Part shown: in pieces, positions 35,486 to 44,018 of the stretch
Numbering within the stretch: the stretch's first letter is position 1
Layout: the number at the start of each line of letters is the position of its first letter
Assembly (NCBI GenBank): GCA_964654605.1
Contig: CAZZLW010000093.1
Span: 1 to 64,000, forward strand
Direction of reading: 5' to 3'
Length of the DNA: 64,000 bases
DNA from: Raineya sp964654605
GTDB taxonomy: Bacteria > Bacteroidota > Bacteroidia > Cytophagales > Thermonemataceae
The notes under the pieces: model-generated
Told to the model about the DNA's origin: nothing
Databases searched by the model: none
Seen by the model: the letters and a program-made list of their open reading frames with translations, nothing else
Made by a program: the position numbers and the translations under genes

Positions 35486-36376
35486 ATGCAACTGGAATAT
35501 TTGCAAGGTATAGATGATGAAAGCACTGAAAGTGTTGCCGAATTGTTTGAGGGAGATTTGCCCGAAAGCATACAGGAGTATGTGGCTTTTGTAGAGCAAA
35601 CACCTATGCAAACAAACAATTTAGGCAGCCTATTGAGTTCTATCAAAGATAGAGTTTTCAATACAGTTTCCGACAGGCTTGCAGGTTTTGTAGCGAAAAT
35701 GACAGGCTTGCAAAAAGATTTGCTTGATAAGGAAGTAATCAAACAATATGTACAACAAAAAGGATTTTCCACTTACCTTGCCGATATTTCAAGCAAAGCA
35801 GAAGCAGAAGGCTACAACTACGGCTATGGTTTTGGAGACGGCAACGCTCAAAATAACAATAGCTTGGATTTAGCTGAATATGTAGGAGAGTTTGTAAAGG
35901 AAGGCTTAAATAACGGATTTTTTACACAAGAGCAAATTTCAGCAATGAATACAGCTGATTTGCAAGGTAGTAAAGAATGGTTTTCAGCCAATAGAGCTAC
36001 TTACAATTTGCTTACAAAAGACCAGCCCGCTTATTTTCAAAGCGTAATAGACGCTATCAATACGGCAAAAAATCGTATAGCGGTACCAGTTGCACCAGTT
36101 GCAAATGCAACAAGTGTAACTGAGCCGGAGAAAAACACCTCTACTGAAAATTTGCCTGTATTAAATAAAATAGAAAACACAGATAACCCAAAAGAAAGCA
36201 CACCTACCAAAGAAAGTTTTTGGCAAAAGAATAAAACAATTATTCTTATAGGCAGTGGCTTGATTGTGGCAGGTTTAGTGGCAGGTATTATTTACGCTAC
36301 AAGAAAAAGTAAAGAAGTAAGTGGTGTTTTGAATGGTGTAAAACAAGTAAAACGCAAAGCGAAAATAGGTGTATGA
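35486..36376 (+). CDS. Tail-anchored protein of unknown function
   Basis: 296 residues from the ATG at 35486 (an in-frame start at 35450 would overlap the previous gene). A soluble helical N-terminal part of about 190 residues, a Thr/Glu/Pro-rich linker, then one membrane helix (IILIGSGLIVAGLVAGIIYA) and a basic tail. Same layout as the preceding and following genes, which suggests a set of membrane proteins of one particle. No recognised domain. Confidence 0.5.
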   Translation: MQLEYLQGIDDESTESVAELFEGDLPESIQEYVAFVEQTPMQTNNLGSLLSSIKDRVFNTVSDRLAGFVAKMTGLQKDLLDKEVIKQYVQQKGFSTYLADISSKAEAEGYNYGYGFGDGNAQNNNSLDLAEYVGEFVKEGLNNGFFTQEQISAMNTADLQGSKEWFSANRATYNLLTKDQPAYFQSVIDAINTAKNRIAVPVAPVANATSVTEPEKNTSTENLPVLNKIENTDNPKESTPTKESFWQKNKTIILIGSGLIVAGLVAGIIYATRKSKEVSGVLNGVKQVKRKAKIGV

Positions 36377-36801
36377 AAGTTTTTAATATGAACGATAATT
36401 TTGCCAATGAGCTTGTTTTAAGCGTTAAGCAAATAGATGACTTTGCAAGTGAAATGGTGCAAGAAATAGAAAAAGCTGATGTTTTTGCACAGACGCAAAG
36501 CAAACCTTCATACGCTCTTACCGTAGAGCCTCAAACGGAAACGGATAAAAAGACAAATGTAAATGCAAAACAAATACAAGCAAGTTCTACTTCTACGGAA
36601 ACAATACAGCCAGAAATAGTATCTAAAAACAGCAAAACACAGCTATCTGTAAAAACCGATAGTGCCGAAAGAAAGCGAAAAGTGCATTGGTTAGAAGTTT
36701 TGCTCATAGCTGGTGGTATTGGAATAATTGCTTGGGCTTTACTAAAAAAAGAAGCCAAAGAGCAACCTAAAGAACAGCAACCCAAACAAAATCAAACATA
36801 A
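36373..36801 (+). CDS. Small tail-anchored protein
   Basis: 142 residues; its ATG overlaps the preceding stop (ATGA), a sign of coupled translation. Low-complexity Thr/Gln/Lys middle, then a membrane helix (LEVLLIAGGIGIIAWALL) and a Lys/Gln-rich tail. Third tail-anchored product in a row, directly in front of the capsid candidate. Function unknown. Confidence 0.45.
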   Translation: MKVFNMNDNFANELVLSVKQIDDFASEMVQEIEKADVFAQTQSKPSYALTVEPQTETDKKTNVNAKQIQASSTSTETIQPEIVSKNSKTQLSVKTDSAERKRKVHWLEVLLIAGGIGIIAWALLKKEAKEQPKEQQPKQNQT

Positions 36802-36826
36802 AACTTAAAACTCAAACTAAAAAACT

Positions 36827-37552
36827 ATGATTGACGAAAAAAACGAGCAAGGGCTAATGGCAGGTCTTGCAGGTGTTATGCAACTTGCAGGCAAACTTGA
36901 TGACAAGCAAATTTTTAGCTTGATAGCCACGGGCGTAAATAAAATCGCCGAGAACCAAAGAACCGCAAGTCGTGGTAGTCGTGAGGATTTTTTCAAATAC
37001 TCTGATCGCTTGGAAAAAGGAGTAGTGGAAAAAATCAAAAAAGGAGAACTGCAAGCAGTAGATTACGAAATTATCAGCGTAGTTGAGGTTACTGCGGGTG
37101 CGGGGAAAAGAAGTATAGATTTCTTTACCAGCGACCAAGTTTATAAAGCGGGTATTCATACCTTGAACAATGGACGCACCGAAAAGGACTTCAATATGAT
37201 TGTGTCTGAAATCGGTTTGCTTGCGGCTAACTTTACAGCTCCTTTGACGGATGCCGCTATTTTGAATGCATCCTTTCAAAGTGTTTCACTTTTTCCAAGT
37301 TTGAGAAATGCTTTTTTGAATGTTTCTTGCAACAATCGTATCATCACCCGCCACTTGCCCGTAAATAGCTTTTATGCAGTAAATTTGGCGTATACGACTG
37401 ACCAAGAACACGTTATTCGCTTGGACAACCCCAAATTTTTGCTTGGCAATGAAGTCCTTACCGCAACGTTAGAGTTCCAAGACGCCAGTGGTGTGCCTGC
37501 AAATACTATCGCAATGATTAAATTGCGTGGAACAGCTACCCTACCTCGCTAA
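36827..37552 (+). CDS. Candidate major capsid protein of element A
   Basis: 241 residues. An N-terminal helical part (residues 1-75, including the hydrophobic GLMAGLAGVMQLAG) is followed by about 165 residues with alternating strands (ITRHLPVNSFYAVNLAY, EHVIRLDNPKFLLGNEVL, TIAMIKLRGTATLPR), compatible with a jelly-roll. It has no transmembrane helix, ends just before the strongest terminator of the element, and lies amid membrane-protein genes: the position expected for the most abundant virion protein. I recognise no family by sequence, so a structure prediction is decisive. Alternatives: a spike protein or a non-viral structural protein. Confidence 0.4.
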   Translation: MIDEKNEQGLMAGLAGVMQLAGKLDDKQIFSLIATGVNKIAENQRTASRGSREDFFKYSDRLEKGVVEKIKKGELQAVDYEIISVVEVTAGAGKRSIDFFTSDQVYKAGIHTLNNGRTEKDFNMIVSEIGLLAANFTAPLTDAAILNASFQSVSLFPSLRNAFLNVSCNNRIITRHLPVNSFYAVNLAYTTDQEHVIRLDNPKFLLGNEVLTATLEFQDASGVPANTIAMIKLRGTATLPR

Positions 37553-37560
37553 GCTCCTAA

Positions 37561-37590
37561 AAGAGGGGGCAAAGCCCCCTCTTTTTACAA
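37561..37590 (+). terminator. Strong terminator after the capsid candidate
   Basis: AAGAGGGGGC (37561-37570) pairs perfectly with GCCCCCTCTT (37574-37583) around AAA, followed by TTT. The most GC-rich stem in the element. Confidence 0.92.
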
Positions 37591-37608
37591 AATCTAACCT
37601 TTTGAAAT

Positions 37609-37968
37609 ATGTTGAAACATTTTGACAAAGTTGAGAAGATACAAGCCTTAAACTTTACTTTTACAGGTATTCCTAACGAGGAAGTAGAAAGCTCTATACG
37701 GATTGACAAAGGTTGGAGCAGAATAGTTGGAATAGGCGTGGTAAGCGAATTTTACCGAGAACCCTCTACAATTGAAGAAGCAACTTTTGACGGAAAAAGT
37801 GTGGATTTGTTTCCAAAGGGACTTTTTTCAGGAATTTTGCAAGGTTTTGATGTAGATTATATGCCTTGTGAAATAACTAATATGGATTTGAAAGAGGTAA
37901 AAATAAAAATTAGAGATTTGATAGCAACCGCCCGCAGAGTACAAATCTTTTTGATTTTAGACCGATGA
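37609..37968 (+). CDS. Small beta-rich protein, possible minor capsid component
   Basis: 119 residues, no membrane helix. Predominantly strands by eye (KIQALNFTFTG, WSRIVGIGVVSEFYRE, EVKIKIRDLI, RRVQIFLILD). It follows the capsid candidate after the terminator and overlaps the next gene by 4 nt. No family recognised. Confidence 0.4.
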   Translation: MLKHFDKVEKIQALNFTFTGIPNEEVESSIRIDKGWSRIVGIGVVSEFYREPSTIEEATFDGKSVDLFPKGLFSGILQGFDVDYMPCEITNMDLKEVKIKIRDLIATARRVQIFLILDR

Positions 37969-38432
37969 AAGCCAGAGCCAAAGAAAAAAGAGCCGTTGAA
38001 AAAACATTTGTCATAGCGAAAGCCTATGAAGTAGCTCCTTTTACAGGCATTAGGCAATTTAAGTTTAGTTTCAAAATAGAAGAAGAGGGTTGGTATCAGT
38101 TTGTGCCAATACAAGGTAATTGCCGTACTCGTGTTGCAGTGCGTATCAAAAACAATGTAAGGCATTATTTTTTTAGAAGGCAAGAAACTTTGGCTTTCAA
38201 CTTAAATGCAGTCAATTGTTTTGCTACTTCAATGTATCAGCCTCACGGAACTATTACAGAGCGATTTTTTATAGCAACCTCTGCAATAAAAAAGATTGGT
38301 ATTGTAAAACTCAATAAAGGCGAATACGTGTCTGGAACAGCCCTTGCCGATATAAACATTATTTCAGGAACGGCATTTTTCCAATTGCTTTTGCAAAAAA
38401 TTGTATACAAAGATGTTGGAGGCGTTGGTTAA
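37965..38432 (+). CDS. Small beta-rich protein, possible minor capsid component
   Basis: 155 residues, basic, no membrane helix. Starts with ATGA overlap on the previous stop. Strand-rich sequence (RQFKFSFKIEEEGWYQFVPI, TRVAVRIKNN, GTITERFFIATSAIKKIGIV) that could form a compact beta sandwich like a penton or second coat protein. Inference only; no motif recognised. Confidence 0.4.
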   Translation: MKARAKEKRAVEKTFVIAKAYEVAPFTGIRQFKFSFKIEEEGWYQFVPIQGNCRTRVAVRIKNNVRHYFFRRQETLAFNLNAVNCFATSMYQPHGTITERFFIATSAIKKIGIVKLNKGEYVSGTALADINIISGTAFFQLLLQKIVYKDVGGVG

Positions 38433-38808
38433 TAACATATTACACAAGCAGTGTTGTACAAAACACGAGCTTCGTTATCACGAGGTAACCCAAGACAGCT
38501 ATTTCAATGATGACGAGTATTTTATTGTACAGGAACATCAAAGTTTAGGTACTCCTACGGGTTATTTTAGCGATAGCGAAATTATTGAGTTCAATCACAC
38601 TGCACCCAATCAGATTTTTACAATCAATACAGGTTACTTTGAGTTTCTTTCAACAAATCCAAACAAAACTGCAAGGGGATATTTACTGACGATTTTGGAG
38701 CGAGAAAGCAAAGCAAAAGATACACAAAGCACCACTATTGAATTAGTTACAAATCAAGACAACGAAATAACCAAAGTAAAAGCCTATGCAAACATACCTT
38801 CTGAATGA
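38413..38808 (+). CDS. Hypothetical protein of element A
   Basis: 131 residues from the ATG at 38413, overlapping the previous gene by 20 nt. Contains CCTKHELRYHEV early and a strand-rich middle (GYFSDSEIIEFNHTAPNQIF, YFEFLSTN). No recognised domain or membrane segment. It overlaps the next gene by 23 nt, so the three genes are probably translated together. Confidence 0.4.
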   Translation: MLEALVNNILHKQCCTKHELRYHEVTQDSYFNDDEYFIVQEHQSLGTPTGYFSDSEIIEFNHTAPNQIFTINTGYFEFLSTNPNKTARGYLLTILERESKAKDTQSTTIELVTNQDNEITKVKAYANIPSE

Positions 38809-39562
38809 AAATGGAGTTAGGTCTTTTTTGCAAGACTTAAAGAATATAAAATCAAAAGAAACTACTTGCCAAATTTTTCAAAAAGCGAAAAATGATGAAG
38901 GCAAAGAGGAGGAAATTGCAATTTCGGGACGGATAAAATCTTTATCAGAACTTGAACGAGAACTTATCAACCTAAAACATACCAGCAAAACCGATTTACT
39001 TGTCAGGGTTTATACAAGCTCAAGAAGCAACAAATCACAAGATTTTCATTTGCGTTCCGAAAAAACAGAAACTATGCAGGGCTTGCCTCAAAAAAATGAC
39101 TTTGAGGCAAAATTAGATACAGAATTGCAAAAAATAAAACTTGAATTTGAAATAACAAGCCTAAAACAAGAAAATGAAAATCTTAAAGAAAAAAACACGC
39201 AACTTCAAGAAACTATCAAAGAGTATGAAAAAAGCATAGACGAATTAGAGGCACAAATAAGACCACTACAAAGGCAAGCCAATTTTGCCGATAAAATTAT
39301 GCTTGGCGTACAAAATGCTTTGCCGATGATTGCACAACAACCAAAAGTAGTAGAAGTATTGAGTGGGCTTTTGCCACAAGAGCAAGAAAATGGAAATGAG
39401 CAAGAAAATGAACTTACAGAAGAGGAAGAAATGCTTTTGGATACAGCTAAAAGGCTTCAAGTACAAGCAGGTGAAAAAACAAGGGTTATTTTTGAAATAG
39501 CTTTTGAACTTGCCAAAAAACAAGATAAAATCGGACAAATATTAGAGATATTGAATGCTTAA
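38786..39562 (+). CDS. Coiled-coil protein of element A
   Basis: 258 residues. Globular N-terminal part of about 95 residues with strands (TDLLVRVYTSS), then a long coiled coil from about 112 to 165 (LKQENENLKEKNTQLQETI), then an acidic hinge and a C-terminal helix. Unknown family. May bridge shell and membrane or form a spike stalk; speculative. Confidence 0.45.
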   Translation: MQTYLLNENGVRSFLQDLKNIKSKETTCQIFQKAKNDEGKEEEIAISGRIKSLSELERELINLKHTSKTDLLVRVYTSSRSNKSQDFHLRSEKTETMQGLPQKNDFEAKLDTELQKIKLEFEITSLKQENENLKEKNTQLQETIKEYEKSIDELEAQIRPLQRQANFADKIMLGVQNALPMIAQQPKVVEVLSGLLPQEQENGNEQENELTEEEEMLLDTAKRLQVQAGEKTRVIFEIAFELAKKQDKIGQILEILNA

Positions 39563-39575
39563 AATCATTACAACT

Positions 39576-39755
39576 ATGTACACAATATTTACCACAAGCG
39601 AAAAGAAAAAGCAAGTGTTTGAAAAAATCAGTATGCTGGAAGATGAAGTAATTGAGGCTCTTGCAAAAATTGATTTGAAAGACCTCAAAAAACTTGCTCA
39701 AATGGTTAATAATAATCCAAGTATCGTGAAGTTTGCTACAAAATTTGCAAAATAA
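39576..39755 (+). CDS. Small helical protein
   Basis: 59 residues from the ATG at 39576 (preferred over 39555, which overlaps the previous gene). Amphipathic helices (VFEKISMLEDEVIEALAKI, LKKLAQMVNNNPSIVKFA). No domain recognised. Its stop overlaps the next start. Confidence 0.4.
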   Translation: MYTIFTTSEKKKQVFEKISMLEDEVIEALAKIDLKDLKKLAQMVNNNPSIVKFATKFAK

Positions 39756-40507
39756 TGGCAAAATTACGTAAAAACGAAAAAGGCTGGGTAGGTAAAAGCA
39801 TAGAAACAGGACAGCTCAAATGGCTTGTCATTGGTGGTGGTGCTTTACTGGTTGCAGTCGGTTTCGGTGTTTGGTATGTAGCAAGAAAACTAAAACAAAG
39901 CAAGCGGGAAAGACAAATTCGCAAAGTGGAGGAAAAAACGCATATAGAAGGCAGTTTGGAGGCAGTTGCTAAAATCATTGCCGAAGAGGCTGAAAAGCCC
40001 TGGTATCTTGATAGCGACGAACAGCTTGTAATTGAAACTATCAAAAAATACATAAAAACGAAAGAAGACTACAATACACTAATAGATACTTACAGAAAAC
40101 TGACAGGAAAGAATTTGAATGAAGAGCTTGCAAGATTTTTAGACCAAAACGAATTGCAAACTATAAGAGATATAGTTGAGCTGAAGCCTGAACGTATTGA
40201 CAGAAATCAAAAGCCAATAGGTCTTCCCGATTACGACAAGAAAGCAGAAGAGTACGCCGATGAAATACATAAAATTGTAGAAGGAATAGATTTTAATTTT
40301 TTTGCAAAAGATAGTTGTATAAAACTTGGCGAACTCTTTGAAAAAATTACGGATAAGCAATTTTTTGAAAAAGTAAAACAAAAATACGAACAGAAATACG
40401 GCAATTTTTGGGAGGATATTTGGGACGAGTGGAATGTACGCTTTGGGTTTAGAAATGGGCAAAATTGCGGAAAATACCTTGAAAGTTATGCAAAATCATT
40501 AAAATAA
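39755..40507 (+). CDS. Membrane-anchored helical protein
   Basis: 250 residues. One membrane helix near the N terminus (about 22-42, LKWLVIGGGALLVAVGFGVW) with a basic side, then a helical soluble part rich in Lys/Glu (YDKKAEEYADEIHKIVEGI) ending in an aromatic segment. First of three consecutive genes with an N-terminal anchor; the next two have cell-wall binding domains, this one does not show one. Confidence 0.45.
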   Translation: MAKLRKNEKGWVGKSIETGQLKWLVIGGGALLVAVGFGVWYVARKLKQSKRERQIRKVEEKTHIEGSLEAVAKIIAEEAEKPWYLDSDEQLVIETIKKYIKTKEDYNTLIDTYRKLTGKNLNEELARFLDQNELQTIRDIVELKPERIDRNQKPIGLPDYDKKAEEYADEIHKIVEGIDFNFFAKDSCIKLGELFEKITDKQFFEKVKQKYEQKYGNFWEDIWDEWNVRFGFRNGQNCGKYLESYAKSLK

Positions 40508-40526
40508 ATCTCGAACTTTATTTTTT

Positions 40527-41183
40527 ATGCAAGCAGTAGTTAAAAGTAAAAATAAAAGAAAACGCAAAAAAGCATTGGGCGAAACACCCAAAGTGCAACA
40601 AGGGATTATGGTAACTCCTGAGCGAATAGTTTTGTATGCTTTGGGTATAGTAGCCATAGGCGGAACTTTCTGGATAGCCAAGAAATATGTAGATAGTTTG
40701 GTTCAAAAAACGGAAAAAGACGACACGACCCAAGAACCTATTGTTATTAAACTTGAACAAGGTAATTCTGGGGGTGCAAGCGTAGTTTCTCAACCGCAAG
40801 TACCACAACAACCACAGCAACCCGCAGAACAGCCTACTCAACCACAACAGCAACAGCAAGATGTAGTTATTCCACCTATTACAGAGGATAGGTACTGGGG
40901 GGGAGTTACTGCCCAAAGAGATGAATTTCCTTTACGTAAAGGGCAAGGCGGGTTACGAGTAAAAGCCTTACAGCAAGCCTACCGAAAACTTGGCTATGGT
41001 ATAAATAACGCAACAGGGTATTTTGGTGATGTTACTTTACGCATAACAAGAGAGCGTTTCGGCAAAGATAGTATAAGCCAAGAGGACTTTGTGCGTATTT
41101 TGAAGCAAGCCAATATGAAGGGGCTTGAAGGAATATTAGACGGAGTAGAACACTCTATTACAGCAAAACTGATACGTGGATAA
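40527..41183 (+). CDS. Membrane-anchored peptidoglycan-binding protein, paralogue 1
   Basis: 218 residues. Basic N terminus, one membrane helix (about 33-50, ALGIVAIGGTFWIAKKY), a Gln/Pro-rich linker (about 85-112) and a C-terminal PG_binding_1-like domain beginning FPLRKGQGGLRVKALQQAY and continuing GYFGDVTLRITRERFG. It would hold the membrane to the wall or aim an enzyme at it. The next gene has the same plan with FPLRYQ and GKFGNATLQAL, so the two are duplicates that diverged. Confidence 0.7.
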   Translation: MQAVVKSKNKRKRKKALGETPKVQQGIMVTPERIVLYALGIVAIGGTFWIAKKYVDSLVQKTEKDDTTQEPIVIKLEQGNSGGASVVSQPQVPQQPQQPAEQPTQPQQQQQDVVIPPITEDRYWGGVTAQRDEFPLRKGQGGLRVKALQQAYRKLGYGINNATGYFGDVTLRITRERFGKDSISQEDFVRILKQANMKGLEGILDGVEHSITAKLIRG

Positions 41184-41194
41184 AACTTGGTTTT

Positions 41195-41917
41195 ATGGCA
41201 AAGCAAAAAACATCTTGGCAAACATTTTACGAAAAAAACACAGGTCTTGTTTGGGCTGGTGGTGCGGTAATAGGTGTTTCGCTTCTGTATTTGCTTTACA
41301 AATACACAGGAGTAAAAAAAGCCTTTGCCAAACATAGTTTAGGCAAGTTTGATACTACAAACACAAGCCAAGAGGTTCAAACTAAACCACAAACACAAGT
41401 AGTAGCTTTGCCACAGAATACAAGTCAAAGTCAAAACGTTTCGGGAAAATTTCCTTTGCGTTATCAATCGGCACCGCCTTACAATTTTAGCCAAGAGGTT
41501 AAAAACTTGCAAGAAGCCCTTAACAGGTTTTATGGCGAAAAATTGGTTACAGACGGCAAATTTGGAAATGCAACTTTACAGGCTTTACGCAAACATTTTC
41601 CAAATCTGAATGTAACGGAAATTTCCGAGCAAACATACAATATGATAATGCGAGGACAAAGCAAACAAGAAGTTGTAAGTCAAACCATTGATAGAACTTG
41701 GCTGGACGGACTTATTCGCTTGCAAGAAAGAGATAAAAGACGCATAGAAGAACTTAAAAAAGTTCCAACATTTGACAATTTTGCAGAGATAGCACGCTTA
41801 ACACAAATTGTAGCACAAAGAGAAAAAGAAATAGAAGCTGAAAAGAAAAAATCAGGGCTTTCGGGTATAGCTGAACTTGAAATGCTTTTAGCGGATACAT
41901 TGCAAGGGTATTTGTAA
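41195..41917 (+). CDS. Membrane-anchored peptidoglycan-binding protein, paralogue 2
   Basis: 240 residues. Membrane helix at about 14-34 (GLVWAGGAVIGVSLLYLLY), linker, PG_binding_1-like domain from FPLRYQSAP through VKNLQEALNRFYGEKLVTDG and GKFGNATLQALRKHF, then an additional C-terminal helical region with coiled coil. Starts 11 nt after paralogue 1 and 7 nt before the GH19 gene. Confidence 0.7.
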   Translation: MAKQKTSWQTFYEKNTGLVWAGGAVIGVSLLYLLYKYTGVKKAFAKHSLGKFDTTNTSQEVQTKPQTQVVALPQNTSQSQNVSGKFPLRYQSAPPYNFSQEVKNLQEALNRFYGEKLVTDGKFGNATLQALRKHFPNLNVTEISEQTYNMIMRGQSKQEVVSQTIDRTWLDGLIRLQERDKRRIEELKKVPTFDNFAEIARLTQIVAQREKEIEAEKKKSGLSGIAELEMLLADTLQGYL

Positions 41918-41924
41918 GACAAAT

Positions 41925-42629
41925 ATGAAAGTAAAAGGAAATTTTTGGGTAGGTAATGCGGGTTTTGCGACCTTTTTTAATGAAGTAATACACCCCACCA
42001 ACCCTGCTTTGTTTCCTGCAAAAATAAATGTATCAGGTTATGAACATTTTGCAAACAATATTTCCCTTTGGTCTCCTCGCTCTCTTTCTTTGGCAGAGTT
42101 TATCGCCGTTTTTTGTGCAGTCTATCAGGAAACTGGGGGGCGTTTTGAAAGTATTAGCGAATACGGATCGGCTGAATACTTTGCTCAAAAACCTTACGGC
42201 TATCGTTACAGAGGACGTGGCTATTTACAAATTACTTGGGAAAGCAATTATCGCATCGTTTTTGACAGCCTGGGCTTGGCTCTTGATGCTTTTAGCGATG
42301 CAGAATTGGACGCACTTTTTAAGCAAGATAAAGTTGCTTTTGGGGCTATAAGGGTGCTATTTTCAGACGAAAGATTGCTCAAAAAACCTTTTGATGATTT
42401 AGCACTTGGTAAATACAAAGAATTTGGTACAAGGCTAAATGGTAGTCCTTATTACGGACAAACGCTTGAAAATAGAGTAATGTATATTTTAAGAAAGTTA
42501 GAAGGACAAAAAGTAAAAAACTCTGCTTTCTTGCGAAATAAGCCTAAAATTTTAACCACAATTGCTATTGTTGCAATAATTTCAGTTACATCTTACATAA
42601 TTTACAAGTACAAAAAGGTCTCAAACTAA
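41925..42629 (+). CDS. GH19 (chitinase/endolysin-type) glycoside hydrolase with C-terminal membrane anchor
   Basis: 234 residues. GH19 motifs: catalytic Glu in AVYQETGGRFESIS and the family hallmark RYRGRGYLQITWESNY. In phages this fold cuts peptidoglycan glycan strands. Unlike free endolysins it ends in a membrane helix (about 205-225, LTTIAIVAIISVTSYIIYKY), so the enzyme stays attached to a membrane, as expected for a wall-penetrating enzyme of a membrane-bearing particle. Lies between peptidoglycan-binding genes and other membrane proteins. Confidence 0.82.
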   Translation: MKVKGNFWVGNAGFATFFNEVIHPTNPALFPAKINVSGYEHFANNISLWSPRSLSLAEFIAVFCAVYQETGGRFESISEYGSAEYFAQKPYGYRYRGRGYLQITWESNYRIVFDSLGLALDAFSDAELDALFKQDKVAFGAIRVLFSDERLLKKPFDDLALGKYKEFGTRLNGSPYYGQTLENRVMYILRKLEGQKVKNSAFLRNKPKILTTIAIVAIISVTSYIIYKYKKVSN

Positions 42630-42641
42630 AATTTTATTGAT

Positions 42642-43121
42642 ATGGCAAAAAGTTGTAAGTCTAAACCTCAACCCCGTGCTTGCAAAGCAATGTTTAAGAA
42701 AATGCAAGAAAGGGGTGTTTATGACAAATCAAAAGCGGGCTTAAAAGGCACTCCTAAAAAAACAAAAGCTAAAAAAGGCTTATCGGGTACTGAAAACTTG
42801 AATGGTGTAGCTTCTGGTGTTTTGATTGGTGCAGGTGTTGGTTTGGTGTTTTTGGGTGTTGGTGCTTATTTTGGGTACAGATACCTCAAAAACAAAGAAA
42901 TTGATGGGATTATTTCTGACCAAGAAAAGGCAAACAACGCAAGGCTTGTAGAAGCTGACAAAACCAAAGCCAAAGAAAACTTGAAAAAGCTGAACTACTT
43001 GCAATTACGCAATTTGCGTAAAACACTCAAAGAAATGCAAGAAGGAAAAATAACAGCCGAAAGGCTAACCGACAAGCAGAAAAAGTATTTTGAAACGGCT
43101 CAAATTCCTTTGTCTGTTTAA
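42642..43121 (+). CDS. Basic membrane protein of element A
   Basis: 159 residues. Strongly basic N-terminal 45 residues, one glycine-rich membrane helix (about 56-76, ASGVLIGAGVGLVFLGVGAY), then a helical soluble part (YLQLRNLRKTLKEMQEGKIT). The basic part could contact DNA or lipid heads. The stop abuts the next start (ATG 43121). Function unknown. Confidence 0.5.
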   Translation: MAKSCKSKPQPRACKAMFKKMQERGVYDKSKAGLKGTPKKTKAKKGLSGTENLNGVASGVLIGAGVGLVFLGVGAYFGYRYLKNKEIDGIISDQEKANNARLVEADKTKAKENLKKLNYLQLRNLRKTLKEMQEGKITAERLTDKQKKYFETAQIPLSV

Positions 43122-43816
43122 TGCTACAACAACTCTTAAATATTGCCAAACGCAATAAATGGGTAATTTTCAAGCGTCCTTATGAACTCAATATTTGGGG
43201 TGTAAGGAGCGAAAACACCCAAGCAGGCAAATTTGACGATTTGATTGTGGTATTTTGGAAAGATGAACGGCTGAATTGGCAACTTAAAAAATATCAAGCT
43301 ACAACAGACCCAGGCACTTATTGGCTAAAAAACGCCATAAGTGCCGAGGTGGAGGCTTTGGGGAGTGCAATATTGAAAGAAGGACAATATTTGCATAGTT
43401 TTCAAAGACGCTATACAGCACGCTTGCCGTATCCTTACGAACTTGTGCAAATAAAACCCTTAACCATTTTTAGGGATTACAACCGAGACGCAATACTTGA
43501 TTTTTACAACGGCAGGGAAACAACAGGTTTGTATGGTATCAATATACACGTAGGAGCAAGAAAAGACCAAAAAAGTATTGATATAGGACAATGGAGTGCG
43601 GGTTGCCAAGTTTTTGCAAGCTACAATGATTTTGCAGAGTTTGATTTGCTTTGCCAAAAACATCAAGGTTTGTATGGTGATATTTTCAGCTATACGCTTA
43701 TAGACGAAAGGGCAAGGAAAAGGGCAAGGCGAAGGTTACTTTTGAAAGGTTTAGGCTTTGGAATTTTAGGAGGATTGGCTTTGTACGGTATCTACAAATT
43801 AGGTGAAAAGCAGTGA
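43121..43816 (+). CDS. L,D-transpeptidase-like cell-wall enzyme with C-terminal membrane anchor
   Basis: 231 residues. Segments NIWGVRSENT, ATTDPGTYWL, GLYGINIHVGA and IGQWSAGCQVF recur together in a family seen in Bacteroidota phages. The last two resemble the His and Cys motifs of YkuD-type L,D-transpeptidases, pointing to cysteine chemistry on peptidoglycan peptides. The C terminus is a membrane helix (LGFGILGGLALYGIYKL) after a basic stretch. Exact reaction unproven. Second anchored wall enzyme in the block, after the GH19 gene. Confidence 0.6.
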   Translation: MLQQLLNIAKRNKWVIFKRPYELNIWGVRSENTQAGKFDDLIVVFWKDERLNWQLKKYQATTDPGTYWLKNAISAEVEALGSAILKEGQYLHSFQRRYTARLPYPYELVQIKPLTIFRDYNRDAILDFYNGRETTGLYGINIHVGARKDQKSIDIGQWSAGCQVFASYNDFAEFDLLCQKHQGLYGDIFSYTLIDERARKRARRRLLLKGLGFGILGGLALYGIYKLGEKQ

Positions 43817-44004
43817 AAAGGTTTTTGCAAAGATATGGAGCAAATTTGGGTGCTATTGCAGGCACAATAGCAGGATACGAAATTGCCAAAGCCCGCAAGA
43901 AAGATACCTTTTATTATACGCTTTTAGGCGGTTTTATCGGTATGGTTATCGGAAACGCTATTTCAGATGTAGTTAGTGATGATACAGGCAAGCTCACATA
44001 TTGA
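43813..44004 (+). CDS. Small glycine-zipper membrane protein
   Basis: 63 residues from a GTG that overlaps the previous stop (GTGA). Two hydrophobic, glycine-spaced helices (LGAIAGTIAGYEIA and LLGGFIGMVIGNAIS) separated by a basic hinge. Such hairpins can oligomerise in membranes, e.g. as a pore or membrane-tube component. No family recognised. Confidence 0.5.
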   Translation: MKRFLQRYGANLGAIAGTIAGYEIAKARKKDTFYYTLLGGFIGMVIGNAISDVVSDDTGKLTY

Positions 44005-44018
44005 TTTATGCCAAAACA

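Noticed and set aside
36827..37552. HK97-fold capsid
   Set aside because: Too short at 241 residues and without scaffold, protease or portal neighbours; jelly-roll is more likely but unproven.
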